A stretch of DNA of 7,510 bases from UBA8437 sp003445035. Its GTDB lineage: Bacteria > Planctomycetota > Planctomycetia > Planctomycetales > Planctomycetaceae. The notes below the pieces were generated by a model. The model was given only the letters and a program-made list of their open reading frames with translations, was not told the DNA's origin and searched no databases. Of this stretch, positions 1 through 6,927 are shown one piece after another; positions within the stretch are counted from its first letter, which is position 1; every line of letters begins with the position of its first letter. The position numbers were made by a program, and so were the translations under genes. The stretch is taken from NCBI GenBank assembly GCA_937901285.1, contig CALCHI010000060.1:1-7510 (forward strand), in the 5' to 3' direction.

Positions 1-1648
1 AGTTGCCGGTTCCGAACCGCCCGGAGGTCTTTCCGGTCGAAACCGGCTGCTTCTTCAACCGCTTGCTGCGGGTGAACAGGCTCGACACCTTGCCACTGGA
101 TGTCCGGTCACCGACGTTGCCGCCGACCGATCCGCTGGTGGCTCCGGACCTGAGGTTGAAGGGCCGATCGACCAGCCCGGGAACGAACAGGCGGCGGCGG
201 GGAACGTAGCCGATGTGGGCCAGGAAATCGCTGAGGTTGATGCGGCGGACGGCCGTCTCGCGAGCCTCGGCCACCATCTTCTTGTGGTGGGAGATGATCT
301 GGCGGAAATGCAGTTTCTCGTTGTCGGAAGCCGCTTCGCTGAGATCGGGGATGCGACCGACGACCAGGTACTTCATCTGGAGGTCAATCGTCGCATCGTC
401 CTCGGTGAAGTCGTGGCTCTTCTCAGGAAACTGGGTGTAGAACACCCGTCGTCCGTCATCGAGTACCTCGTGGATGATCCGACCACCGATCCCGCCGATC
501 ATCTCATGCAACTCGCCCCGGTTGCTGGCCCCGTCGTTATCGAAGTCGACCAGTCCGACGAAAGCGAACGCGGCCGGGCGGCCCGGAGCCCACAGCGGAG
601 TGTAGACCAGGTCGTCGGGTTGGATCGGATCGTAGATGTCCTGCTTGAGGATGCGGGCTTCGGCCAGGTGGGCACCGATCACGCGGGTCACCTCGATCGA
701 ACCCTTGATGTCCTCGAAGCCGGGCGAGAACCGGTCGTCGGCACCTTCGGCCACGTCGGCCTCTTCCTGGTCGCCCGTGTTGGCCGGAGCCGACGGGCGG
801 CCGACACCGCGGTGATCCTGTCTGTAAATGCTGAACTGCGTCCGGGTGGTCAACTTGTCGTCACGACCGAGGTTGATCCAGACCAGGCCGCTGTCGTTGT
901 CGACCCAGCGGATCAGTCCGTCCGGCCGGTCGTAAGTGATCCGCTCACGCTTTCGCACCGCATCGGTCAGGAAGTCGTTGATGTCCTCGAGCCGGCCGAT
1001 CTGCGAGTCCGAATCCTTCTTGAGCTTGGCGTGGGCGTCCTTCTCCGTCTTCAAGTTGTTCTGCAGGTTGGTGTTGACTCCTCGCAGGGTCACGATCTGG
1101 TCGTCCCGCTTGCGGATCTCGGTCTCCTTGGTCCGGTTCGCGTCGTCACGCTCGCCCTCGGCCGCCTTGCGAGCCGTGTCGTGACCACTGGCAACATTCT
1201 GGTAGTGCTGCTTCATCGCCGCCAGAAACTCGACCGACAACTGCTGGTTCTTTTCGGTCAGGTTCCGGTTCTCCGAGGACAGGTTGTCGACCTTCTGTTT
1301 CATCGCTCGAAGCGTCTCGGCATACGAATCACGCTGCAGTTCCGGGCCACCCATGGTCTTGATGTCATCGACCATGCTGCCGAGCACCGAGTCACGGCTG
1401 GTGTCGGTTGCGGCACCGACACTGGCGACACTGGGATACCCGACCTTCGACTTCAACTCGTTGATCTCGTCGAGGTATTGCCGGGACAGGGACTTCTCCT
1501 TGCCGGCCTCATCCGTCTTGGTCAGGAGATCAGCCCGGATCTTGGCACCTTCGTCGAACTGGACGTAGGTCACCACACCGAGAATCAACACCAGCATCAC
1601 GCTGATGATCAAACCAACCTGCATCCCCATGGATTTTCCGGAGGCCAT
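1..1648 (-). CDS. Membrane-anchored coiled-coil protein of unknown function (3' end outside window)
   Basis: I do not recognise this gene. At least 549 codons are open, with no stop before the window edge. The ATG at 1648 follows AGGGGA with a 6-base spacer, and a good promoter lies upstream. Residues 11-29 form one hydrophobic segment after a short N-terminus carrying a Lys, suggesting a signal anchor with the rest probably outside the cytoplasm. Residues 30-68 and about 100-230 are rich in Lys, Glu, Gln, Asn and Leu and look coiled-coil. Residues about 236-352 alternate beta-like stretches (GLIRWVDNDSGLVWINLG; then IEVTRVIGAHLAEARIL) in a pattern like the FlgT C-terminal beta domain, interrupted by an acidic Pro/Ala insert at 280-308. 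Residues about 358-436 (FAFVGLVDF, IGGIGGRII, KYLVVGRIPD) resemble a BRCT fold. From about 495 the chain is Gly/Ser-rich and basic. Domain names are inference from pattern; a structural or scaffolding role is possible but unproven. Confidence 0.85.
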   Translation of the reverse strand, partial: MASGKSMGMQVGLIISVMLVLILGVVTYVQFDEGAKIRADLLTKTDEAGKEKSLSRQYLDEINELKSKVGYPSVASVGAATDTSRDSVLGSMVDDIKTMGGPELQRDSYAETLRAMKQKVDNLSSENRNLTEKNQQLSVEFLAAMKQHYQNVASGHDTARKAAEGERDDANRTKETEIRKRDDQIVTLRGVNTNLQNNLKTEKDAHAKLKKDSDSQIGRLEDINDFLTDAVRKRERITYDRPDGLIRWVDNDSGLVWINLGRDDKLTTRTQFSIYRQDHRGVGRPSAPANTGDQEEADVAEGADDRFSPGFEDIKGSIEVTRVIGAHLAEARILKQDIYDPIQPDDLVYTPLWAPGRPAAFAFVGLVDFDNDGASNRGELHEMIGGIGGRIIHEVLDDGRRVFYTQFPEKSHDFTEDDATIDLQMKYLVVGRIPDLSEAASDNEKLHFRQIISHHKKMVAEARETAVRRINLSDFLAHIGYVPRRRLFVPGLVDRPFNLRSGATSGSVGGNVGDRTSSGKVSSLFTRSKRLKKQPVSTGKTSGRFGTGN

Positions 1649-1654
1649 GACCTG

Positions 1655-1660
1655 TCCCCT
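1655..1660 (-). promoter_or_regulatory. Shine-Dalgarno site of the left-edge minus-strand gene
   Basis: On the minus strand AGGGGA lies 6 bases before the ATG at 1648. It supports that start over the in-frame Met codons at residues 7 and 9. The first of these has only GGAAAA close upstream and would bring translation almost into the membrane segment. Confidence 0.6.
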
Positions 1661-1677
1661 GTCGAATGACTGGGTCA

Positions 1678-1694
1678 CCCGGCTTGACGCCGGG
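1678..1694 (-). other. Short hairpin in the leader of the minus-strand gene
   Basis: A perfect 6-base-pair inverted repeat, CCCGGC and GCCGGG, flanks a 5-base loop. If the promoter at 1745-1772 is right, it lies in the transcribed leader about 30 bases before the start codon. It does not cover the Shine-Dalgarno site, and no U-run follows it. Its function is unknown and it may be chance in GC-rich DNA. Confidence 0.3.
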
Positions 1695-1744
1695 CAACGA
1701 TGATCAGCAGGGGCATCGAGAGAATCCCGACACCCTGTCTCTGA

Positions 1745-1772
1745 ATTCTAGGCGGGGGTAGAGTGGAGTCAA
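1745..1772 (-). promoter_or_regulatory. Sigma70-type promoter for the left-edge minus-strand gene
   Basis: Read on the minus strand, TTGACT (1772-1767) and TAGAAT (1750-1745) each match the sigma70 consensus at five of six positions and are separated by 16 bases. Transcription would begin near 1738, giving a leader of about 90 bases before the ATG at 1648. The site lies in the 204-base gap between the two divergent genes, where a promoter is expected. I saw no comparably good pair facing polA: a TTGACG at 1810-1815 has no -10 element at a usable distance. Confidence 0.6.
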
Positions 1773-1843
1773 GAAAACCCGCGACGGACACCCCTTCCAG
1801 GAACCCGTTTTGACGGTTTTTCCGGTTCCACCGGTGGCGTGAA

Positions 1844-1850
1844 AGAAGGG
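1844..1850 (+). promoter_or_regulatory. Shine-Dalgarno site of polA
   Basis: AGAAGGG lies 2 bases before the ATG at 1853, or about 4-5 bases if AGAAGG is the pairing core. It is close but usable, and supports the ATG whose product starts directly at the first nuclease strand. Confidence 0.5.
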
Positions 1851-1852
1851 CG

Positions 1853-4621
1853 ATGAGCAATCCAGTCTACATTCTCGACGTGTTCTCGCTGGTCTTCCAG
1901 GTCTTTCACGGCCTGCCGCCGATGACCGGGCCGGCCGGGCAACCGACCAACGCCGTCTACGGTTTCACCCGGGACGTGATCAACTTGCTGCGAGACCACC
2001 AGCCCTCGCACCTTTTCTGCGCCATGGACTCGCCCGGCAAGGGGATCCGCAACGACTGGTATCCCGAGTACAAGGCGAACCGGGACGAGATGCCGGCCGA
2101 CCTGGTGCCACAGATCGGCTTGATCGAGGAAGTGATGGCCGGCTTCGGATTACCGGTCCTGAAGCTCGAAGGCTGGGAGGCCGATGACATCTTCGCCACC
2201 CTGGCCCGGCGGGCCGTGGAGGCGGGACACGAGGTCCGGATCGTCACCAGCGACAAGGACGCTCGCCAGTTGATCGGCCCCAGCGTGCAGCTCTATCACA
2301 TCCGCAAGAACACGCTGCAGGGCGAAGCCTTCCTGTCCGAAGCGTGGGGGGTGCGTCCCGACCAGGTCATCGACTTCCAATCCCTGGTCGGGGACAGCGT
2401 CGACAACGTCCCGGGCATGCCGCTGGTCGGACCCAAGAAAGCCCGCACGCTGCTGGAACAGTACGGGACACTCGACGAAGTGCTCGCTCATGCCGACGAG
2501 GTCAACGGCAAGAAATTGAAGGAGAACCTCGTCACTTTCGCTGACCAGGCCCTGCTCAGTCGTCGCCTGGTCACCCTCTACAACGACCTCCCGCTGGATC
2601 TCGACTGGGACGCTCAGAAGGTCGGTCCACCCGACACCGAACGACTCGACACCCTGTTCGCCGAGCTCGGATTTCGGTCGTTCCCGGCCGAGGTGAGAAC
2701 ATTGCTGGACGGGGGCAACGTTGGTGGACAACCCGGCGAGGAGGAGGCGGAGACGAAACCGGGAGACCGCGACGCCGGGTTGCAGGGTCAACTCTTCGGA
2801 CAGACCGACCGTCGCTGGACACTGGTCGACACGCCCGGCCAGTTCGAGACGTTTCTCGAGGAGCTGGGAACCCAGTCGAGGATCTGCTTCGACCTGGAAA
2901 CCACCGGCCTGGACGAGCTGACTGCCGACATCGTCGGCTGGGCGTTCTGCTGGGAACCCGGCCACGGATGGTACCTGCCGGTACGGGGCCCCGAGGGATC
3001 GAAGCTGCTCGACCCCGACACCGTTCGCGACGCACTGCGTCCGGTGATCGAGAATCCCGAGATCGAGAAAACCAACCAGAACATCAAGTACGACATGCTC
3101 GTGCTGCGTCGGGCCGGACTCGAGCTCGCCGGGATCGGTGTCGACCCGATGATCGGACACTTCCTGCTCGACGCCGGAGCCCGCAGCCACTCGCTGGCCG
3201 CGCTCTCGGAAAAGTACCTCAACCACACCATGATTCCGATCAGCGACCTGATCGGAAAAGGCAAGAACCAGAAGTCGATGGCCGAAATCGACGTCGAGCA
3301 GGTGGCCGAATACGCCAGCGAGGACGCGGATGTCTCATGGCAGGTCGCCGCGATGGTCACCGAGGAACTCGAACGGGACAACCTCTGGGACCTCTACTGG
3401 GAACTCGAACGACCGCTGATCCCGATCCTGGCCGAAATGGAATTCACCGGCATCCGGCTCGATTCCGACGAACTGGGCCGACAGGCCGAGTCGGTCGGTG
3501 AACGGCTGGAGTCCCTGGTCGGTGAAATCTACGAGTTGGCCGGCCGCGAATTCAACATCGACTCACCCAAGCAACTGCGGGAGATCCTCTTCGAAGAACT
3601 CGGCCTGCCGGTTCAGAAACGAACCAAGACCGGCCCGAGCACCGACCAGAGCGTGCTCGAGAAACTGGCACCGATGCACCCACTGCCCGAACGGATCACC
3701 GGTCATCGCCAGTTGAGCAAGCTCAAGAACACGTACCTCGACGCGCTGCCGGCCCTGGTGAACGCCGAAACCGGACGCCTGCACACCTCCTTCAATCAGG
3801 TCGCCGCCTCGACCGGCCGACTCAGTTCACTCCAGCCGAACCTGCAGAACATCCCGATCCGGACCGCCGAAGGACGGCAGGTCCGACGGGCGTTCGTCCC
3901 TGGAGACGACGGGATGGTGCTGCTGTGCGCCGATTACTCGCAGGTCGAACTCCGTGTACTGGCCCACTTCAGCGGCGACGAGGCGATGCAGGAGGCGTTC
4001 CGAGACGGGGTGGACATTCACGCATCGGTTGCGGCCGAGGTGTTCGGAGTGGACGCCGACGATGTCGACAGCGACATGAGGCGGATGGCCAAGGCGGTCA
4101 ATTTTGGTGTGGTCTACGGCCAGAGCCCCTTCGGACTCGCCGCCAGCCTGGGGATCCCCCAGTCGGAGGCCGCCTCGTTCATCGACGGCTACTTCGCCCG
4201 CTACCACGGTGTTGCCGATTACCTCGACCGCGTCCTCGACGAGTGCCGACAGCTGGGATACGCCGAGACGATCCAGGGACGGAGACGGCCGATCCACGGG
4301 ATCCGGCCGGAACCCAATCGGCAGAGAAACATGCCCGAGCGGACCGCGATCAACAGCGTGATCCAGGGCTCGGCCGCCGACCTGATCAAGCGGGCCATGA
4401 TCGGGGTCGACGGGGCACTGAAACGCGACAATCACCCGGCCAAGATGCTCCTGCAGATCCACGACGAACTGGTGTTCGAGGTGCCCGAGGACGATCTTCC
4501 ATCGCTGGTGGAACTGGTGCGTCACGAGATGGAATCGGCACTGGCTCTCGACGTGCCACTGGTCGTCGATTGTGCCGCGGGTACCAACTGGCTCGAAATC
4601 GACGAGATCGCTGCCGGCTGA
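1853..4621 (+). CDS. polA: DNA polymerase I (5' nuclease, proofreading exonuclease, polymerase)
   Basis: A 922-residue family A DNA polymerase, close to the 928 of E. coli, that removes RNA primers and fills gaps during replication and repair. The 5' nuclease domain (about 1-285) keeps its metal-binding acids: D9, D59, E109-A-D-D112, D134/D136, D181 and D184. A charged Gly/Glu linker (about 286-318) leads to a 3'-5' exonuclease with all catalytic residues: D347 and E349 in FDLETTG, D414, and Y487/D491 in YASEDAD, so proofreading should be active. The polymerase domain (about 515-922) has motif A DYSQVELR (D694), the O-helix with R743, K747, F751 and Y755, and motif C QIHDELVF (D871). Phe751, not Tyr, at the sugar-sensing site implies normal discrimination against dideoxynucleotides. 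One oddity is Gln16 where E. coli has Arg20 in the nuclease. It is transcribed away from the left-edge gene and ends in TGA. Confidence 0.98.
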   Translation: MSNPVYILDVFSLVFQVFHGLPPMTGPAGQPTNAVYGFTRDVINLLRDHQPSHLFCAMDSPGKGIRNDWYPEYKANRDEMPADLVPQIGLIEEVMAGFGLPVLKLEGWEADDIFATLARRAVEAGHEVRIVTSDKDARQLIGPSVQLYHIRKNTLQGEAFLSEAWGVRPDQVIDFQSLVGDSVDNVPGMPLVGPKKARTLLEQYGTLDEVLAHADEVNGKKLKENLVTFADQALLSRRLVTLYNDLPLDLDWDAQKVGPPDTERLDTLFAELGFRSFPAEVRTLLDGGNVGGQPGEEEAETKPGDRDAGLQGQLFGQTDRRWTLVDTPGQFETFLEELGTQSRICFDLETTGLDELTADIVGWAFCWEPGHGWYLPVRGPEGSKLLDPDTVRDALRPVIENPEIEKTNQNIKYDMLVLRRAGLELAGIGVDPMIGHFLLDAGARSHSLAALSEKYLNHTMIPISDLIGKGKNQKSMAEIDVEQVAEYASEDADVSWQVAAMVTEELERDNLWDLYWELERPLIPILAEMEFTGIRLDSDELGRQAESVGERLESLVGEIYELAGREFNIDSPKQLREILFEELGLPVQKRTKTGPSTDQSVLEKLAPMHPLPERITGHRQLSKLKNTYLDALPALVNAETGRLHTSFNQVAASTGRLSSLQPNLQNIPIRTAEGRQVRRAFVPGDDGMVLLCADYSQVELRVLAHFSGDEAMQEAFRDGVDIHASVAAEVFGVDADDVDSDMRRMAKAVNFGVVYGQSPFGLAASLGIPQSEAASFIDGYFARYHGVADYLDRVLDECRQLGYAETIQGRRRPIHGIRPEPNRQRNMPERTAINSVIQGSAADLIKRAMIGVDGALKRDNHPAKMLLQIHDELVFEVPEDDLPSLVELVRHEMESALALDVPLVVDCAAGTNWLEIDEIAAG

Positions 4622-4639
4622 TTGCGGGGCCGGGTTTTT
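4614..4639 (+). terminator. Possible weak intrinsic terminator at the polA stop codon
   Basis: CCGGC (4614-4618) can pair with GCCGG (4629-4633) across a 10-base loop; one G and then five T follow (4635-4639). The left arm lies in the last sense codons of polA and the stop codon is in the loop. The 5-base-pair stem and wide loop make it weak. It fits the gap and the possible new promoter just downstream, but leaky read-through into coaE is likely. Confidence 0.4.
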
Positions 4640-4641
4640 CA

Positions 4642-4670
4642 TTGACACCCTGCACAACAGCGATCAACAT
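4642..4670 (+). promoter_or_regulatory. Possible promoter for the coaE-rho-ribH group
   Basis: A perfect -35 element, TTGACA (4642-4647), is followed after 17 bases by CAACAT (4665-4670). That hexamer matches the -10 consensus at only three of six positions, including the second A and the final T. It begins just after the possible polA terminator, where a promoter for the next group would be expected. Transcription would start near 4677, with a leader of about 150 bases before coaE. The weak -10 keeps confidence low. Confidence 0.35.
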
Positions 4671-4684
4671 GAAGCCACATTCCT

Positions 4685-4703
4685 TGGAGAACTCCTTTCT
4701 CCA
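4685..4703 (+). other. Hairpin in the polA-coaE intergenic region
   Basis: A perfect 7-base-pair inverted repeat, TGGAGAA and TTCTCCA, flanks the 5-base loop CTCCT. It lies about 8 bases after the predicted start of the leader from 4642-4670. No T-run follows, so it is not an intrinsic terminator. The loop CTCC can also pair with GGAG of the left arm, so alternative folds are possible. It could stabilise the 5' end of the transcript or be chance. The rest of 4622-4830 has a smaller 5-base-pair repeat (GGCCA/TGGCC, 4775-4788) and no convincing gene. Confidence 0.35.
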
Positions 4704-4830
4704 GACAGATTCCCGTGCGAAGGATCCGCACGTTCAACTCTCTCCAACCTCATAACCATGGACCGGTTTCTTCAGGCCACACTTGGCCATTTAGTACCCT
4801 CACACACTTCTCCCCCCACAAGACAACTCC

Positions 4831-5487
4831 GTGCCACAGGATCATTGCGCTCCGGTCGTGGGACTGGTCGGCGGGATCGGGTCGGGCAAGAGTGCCCTGG
4901 CCAGATGGGTCTCGCGGAATTCTCCCATCGAAGTGCTGGATGGGGACCAACTCGGACACCGGGCTCTCACCGAGCCCGCTATCGCCGGATTGGTCCTCGA
5001 ACGATTTCCCCAGGCCGAACCCTCGGACACATCCTCCGCAACCGAAATCAGCCGTGCCGCCCTGGCGGAGATCGTTTTCGGAGACGACCCCGAGTCGCAA
5101 TCGGCTCGGAACGACCTCGAAACCATCGTCCATCCATTTATCCGCAGGAGTCTTGAAGACCTGATCCAAAAGCACCGCAGCCGAAGCGATTGTGAGGGAA
5201 TCCTGGTCGATGCCGCCGTATTACTGGAGGCCGGCTGGGACGACCTGTGCGATCACGTGGTGTTTGTCGATGTGTCCGAGGCCGATCGCCTGGCCCGGGT
5301 GACATCGACACGCAACTGGACACGCTCCGACTTCCTTGCTCGCCAGTCCAGCCAGTGGCCGCTCGAACGGAAACAGGCCCGCTCCGACACGATCATCGAC
5401 AACAGCGAATCACTGGAACACTCCGGGCCTCGCCTGATGTCAGTCATCCACTCCCTCCGCGGCACGACCTCCGCGTCCTGCCCGTGA
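4831..5487 (+). CDS. coaE: Dephospho-CoA kinase
   Basis: A 218-residue cytoplasmic kinase (E. coli 206) that phosphorylates the 3' hydroxyl of dephospho-CoA with ATP, the last step of coenzyme A synthesis. The P-loop GLVGGIGSGKS (residues 11-21) is intact, followed by VLDGDQLGH (36-43) in the place of the family's V-I-D-A-D segment. ETIVHPFIRR (97-106), LVDAAVLLEAGW (125-136) and VFVDVSEADRLAR (144-156) match the CoA-side and lid regions, and the C-terminal QARSDTIIDNS (182-192) matches the family's conserved Arg and I-D-N. The GTG at 4831 is the likely start: an in-frame TAG at 4792 closes the frame upstream, and the next GTG (4858) begins right at the P-loop strand. No Shine-Dalgarno site is seen; the sequence before the start is C-rich. 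The last ten residues look like an unconserved tail. Probably cotranscribed with rho. Confidence 0.95.
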   Translation: MPQDHCAPVVGLVGGIGSGKSALARWVSRNSPIEVLDGDQLGHRALTEPAIAGLVLERFPQAEPSDTSSATEISRAALAEIVFGDDPESQSARNDLETIVHPFIRRSLEDLIQKHRSRSDCEGILVDAAVLLEAGWDDLCDHVVFVDVSEADRLARVTSTRNWTRSDFLARQSSQWPLERKQARSDTIIDNSESLEHSGPRLMSVIHSLRGTTSASCP

Positions 5488-5580
5488 CCCCTTTCGACAC
5501 ATCTCTTCTCGAGACAGTCTCATGAGCACCCCGTCCCCGACACCTCCCGACGCCACCGTCGACAACGAACCGGCCACGGC
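5461..5580 (+). promoter_or_regulatory. Candidate Rho-utilisation (rut-like) C-rich region before and into rho
   Basis: By hand count these 120 bases hold about 55 C and 25 G on the transcribed sense strand, with several runs of CCCC or CTCC and no strong hairpin noticed. Such C-over-G, poorly structured RNA is what Rho binds. The stretch covers the coaE end, the 34-base gap and the first 20 or so codons of rho. In E. coli, rho is known to limit its own expression by early termination. Applying that here is inference, and the Pro/Asp/Thr-rich start of the protein also contributes to the C content. Confidence 0.25.
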
Positions 5581-6883
5581 GTTTCCGGCCGACGAGCGAT
5601 ACGAGGAGATCAAGCAAAGTGACATGCACATCGCTGATCTCCAGCGAATGACCATGAAGGAACTGCTCGACCTGGCCCGCGAGGAGGAGGTCAGTGATTA
5701 CTCGGGCCTGAAAAAGCAGGACCTGATCTTCCGCATCCTCAAGGAACGCACCAAGCTCAACGGGCTGATGTTCGGAGAGGGCACACTCGAGATCCTCCCC
5801 GACGGCTTCGGGTTCCTCCGCAGTCCCGATTACCACTACCTGCCCTGCCCCGACGACATCTACGTGTCGCCCAGCCAGATTCGCCGGTTCGGACTGAAGA
5901 AGGGGGCCACCGTCGCCGGCCAGATCCGTCCGCCCAAGGAGAACGAACGGTACTTCGCGCTGTTGCGGGTCGAGGCCATCAACAGCGAGGATCCCAACCT
6001 CGGGACGGGCAAGGTCAGCTTCGACGACCTGACCCCCCTGCACCCCGAACAGCGGCTCAACCTGATCACCACTCCCGACGAATTGGCCACCCGTGTGGTC
6101 GACATGATGTCCCCGATCGGAATGGGCCAGCGAGCCCTGATCGTCTCCCCTCCCCGTGCTGGCAAAACGATCCTGTTGCAGAAGTTGGCCCGCAGCGTCC
6201 TCGAAAATCACCCCGAGGCCTACGTGATCGTGCTGCTGATCGACGAGCGGCCCGAGGAAGTCACCGACATGGAGCGGCAGGTCAAGGGGGCCGGCTGTGA
6301 AGTGATCAGCAGCACGTTCGACGAACCCTCCAGTCGGCACGTCCAGGTCTCGGAGATGGTCATCGAGAAGGCCAAGCGGATGGTCGAGCACGGTCACGAT
6401 GTCGTGATCTTCCTGGATTCCATCACCCGGCTGGCCCGGGCCTGGAACAACGAGGTTCCGCACTCGGGCAAGGTGCTCTCCGGAGGCATCGACTCGGGCG
6501 CCCTGCAGCACCCCAAGCGGTTCTTCGGAGCGGCCCGCAACGTCGAGGACGGTGGCAGCCTGACGGTGATCGCCACCGCACTGGTCGACACCGGCAGCCG
6601 TATGGACGACGTGATCTTCGAGGAGTTCAAGGGCACCGGCAACACCGAATTGCACCTCGACCGACGGCTCGTGGAAAAACGCATCTGGCCGGCCGTCGAC
6701 GTCAACAAGTCCGGCACCCGCCGCGAGGAACTTCTGATGGACGAAGAGGAACTGCGGCTGGTCTGGGTGCTCCGCCGCGTGCTCAACGACATGAACCCCG
6801 TCGAGGCAATGGAACTGCTGACCAACAAGATGCGACGAACCGAAACCAACGACGAGTTCCTGCTGAGCATGAACCTGGGCTGA
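5522..6883 (+). CDS. rho: Transcription termination factor Rho
   Basis: A 453-residue hexameric RNA-dependent ATPase (E. coli 419) that loads on C-rich nascent RNA and releases RNA polymerase. The Rho N-terminal helical domain spans about 36-76 and the RNA-binding cold-shock-like domain about 84-150 (LEILPDGFGFLR, then DDIYVSPSQIRRF). The ATPase core has Walker A SPPRAGKT (209-216), LLIDERPEE (238-246) with catalytic Glu242, Walker B VVIFLDS (D299), the Q-loop region LSGGIDSGAL (319-328) and PKRFFGAARN (331-340). The C-terminus aligns to the end of E. coli Rho. Residues 1-34 are an acidic Pro/Thr-rich extension; Met35 (codon at 5624) matches the E. coli start better and has GAGGAG upstream at 5603-5608, but 15 bases away, while the ATG at 5522 has no clear ribosome-binding site. 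The longer form is preferred but uncertain. Arg212 replaces the first Lys of the E. coli P-loop. Confidence 0.97.
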   Translation: MSTPSPTPPDATVDNEPATAFPADERYEEIKQSDMHIADLQRMTMKELLDLAREEEVSDYSGLKKQDLIFRILKERTKLNGLMFGEGTLEILPDGFGFLRSPDYHYLPCPDDIYVSPSQIRRFGLKKGATVAGQIRPPKENERYFALLRVEAINSEDPNLGTGKVSFDDLTPLHPEQRLNLITTPDELATRVVDMMSPIGMGQRALIVSPPRAGKTILLQKLARSVLENHPEAYVIVLLIDERPEEVTDMERQVKGAGCEVISSTFDEPSSRHVQVSEMVIEKAKRMVEHGHDVVIFLDSITRLARAWNNEVPHSGKVLSGGIDSGALQHPKRFFGAARNVEDGGSLTVIATALVDTGSRMDDVIFEEFKGTGNTELHLDRRLVEKRIWPAVDVNKSGTRREELLMDEEELRLVWVLRRVLNDMNPVEAMELLTNKMRRTETNDEFLLSMNLG

Positions 6884-6927
6884 GTCGCCCCGGATTTCCT
6901 GGCACACACCAACCGCACGCCGTCACG

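Noticed and set aside
509..544. EF-hand-like D-x-D-x-D-G loop ending in Glu (residues 368-379 of the left-edge protein)
   Set aside because: Position 8 of the loop is Ser where a hydrophobic residue is expected, no flanking helices are evident, and the segment sits inside a BRCT-like stretch. Calcium binding is not supported.
215..1669. Long plus-strand open frame of 484 codons
   Set aside because: It lies opposite the minus-strand gene, which has a promoter, a Shine-Dalgarno site, a membrane segment and a coherent coiled coil. The plus-strand product has no recognisable domain and is an antisense shadow typical of GC-rich DNA.
1810..1837. TTGACG as a polA promoter
   Set aside because: No sequence resembling TATAAT occurs 15-19 bases downstream; the region there is GC-rich.
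2150..3226. Minus-strand open frame of 358 codons opposite polA
   Set aside because: Antisense to the continuous, fully motif-bearing polA frame; no start signal or recognisable domain.
4759..5156. Possible small gene starting at ATG 4759 in another frame
   Set aside because: No ribosome-binding site, Arg/Pro-rich product without family resemblance, and it runs into coaE in the wrong frame.
5444..6907. Minus-strand open frame of 487 codons opposite rho
   Set aside because: Antisense shadow of rho; its Val/Asp/His-rich product has no family match, while the plus strand is unmistakably rho.
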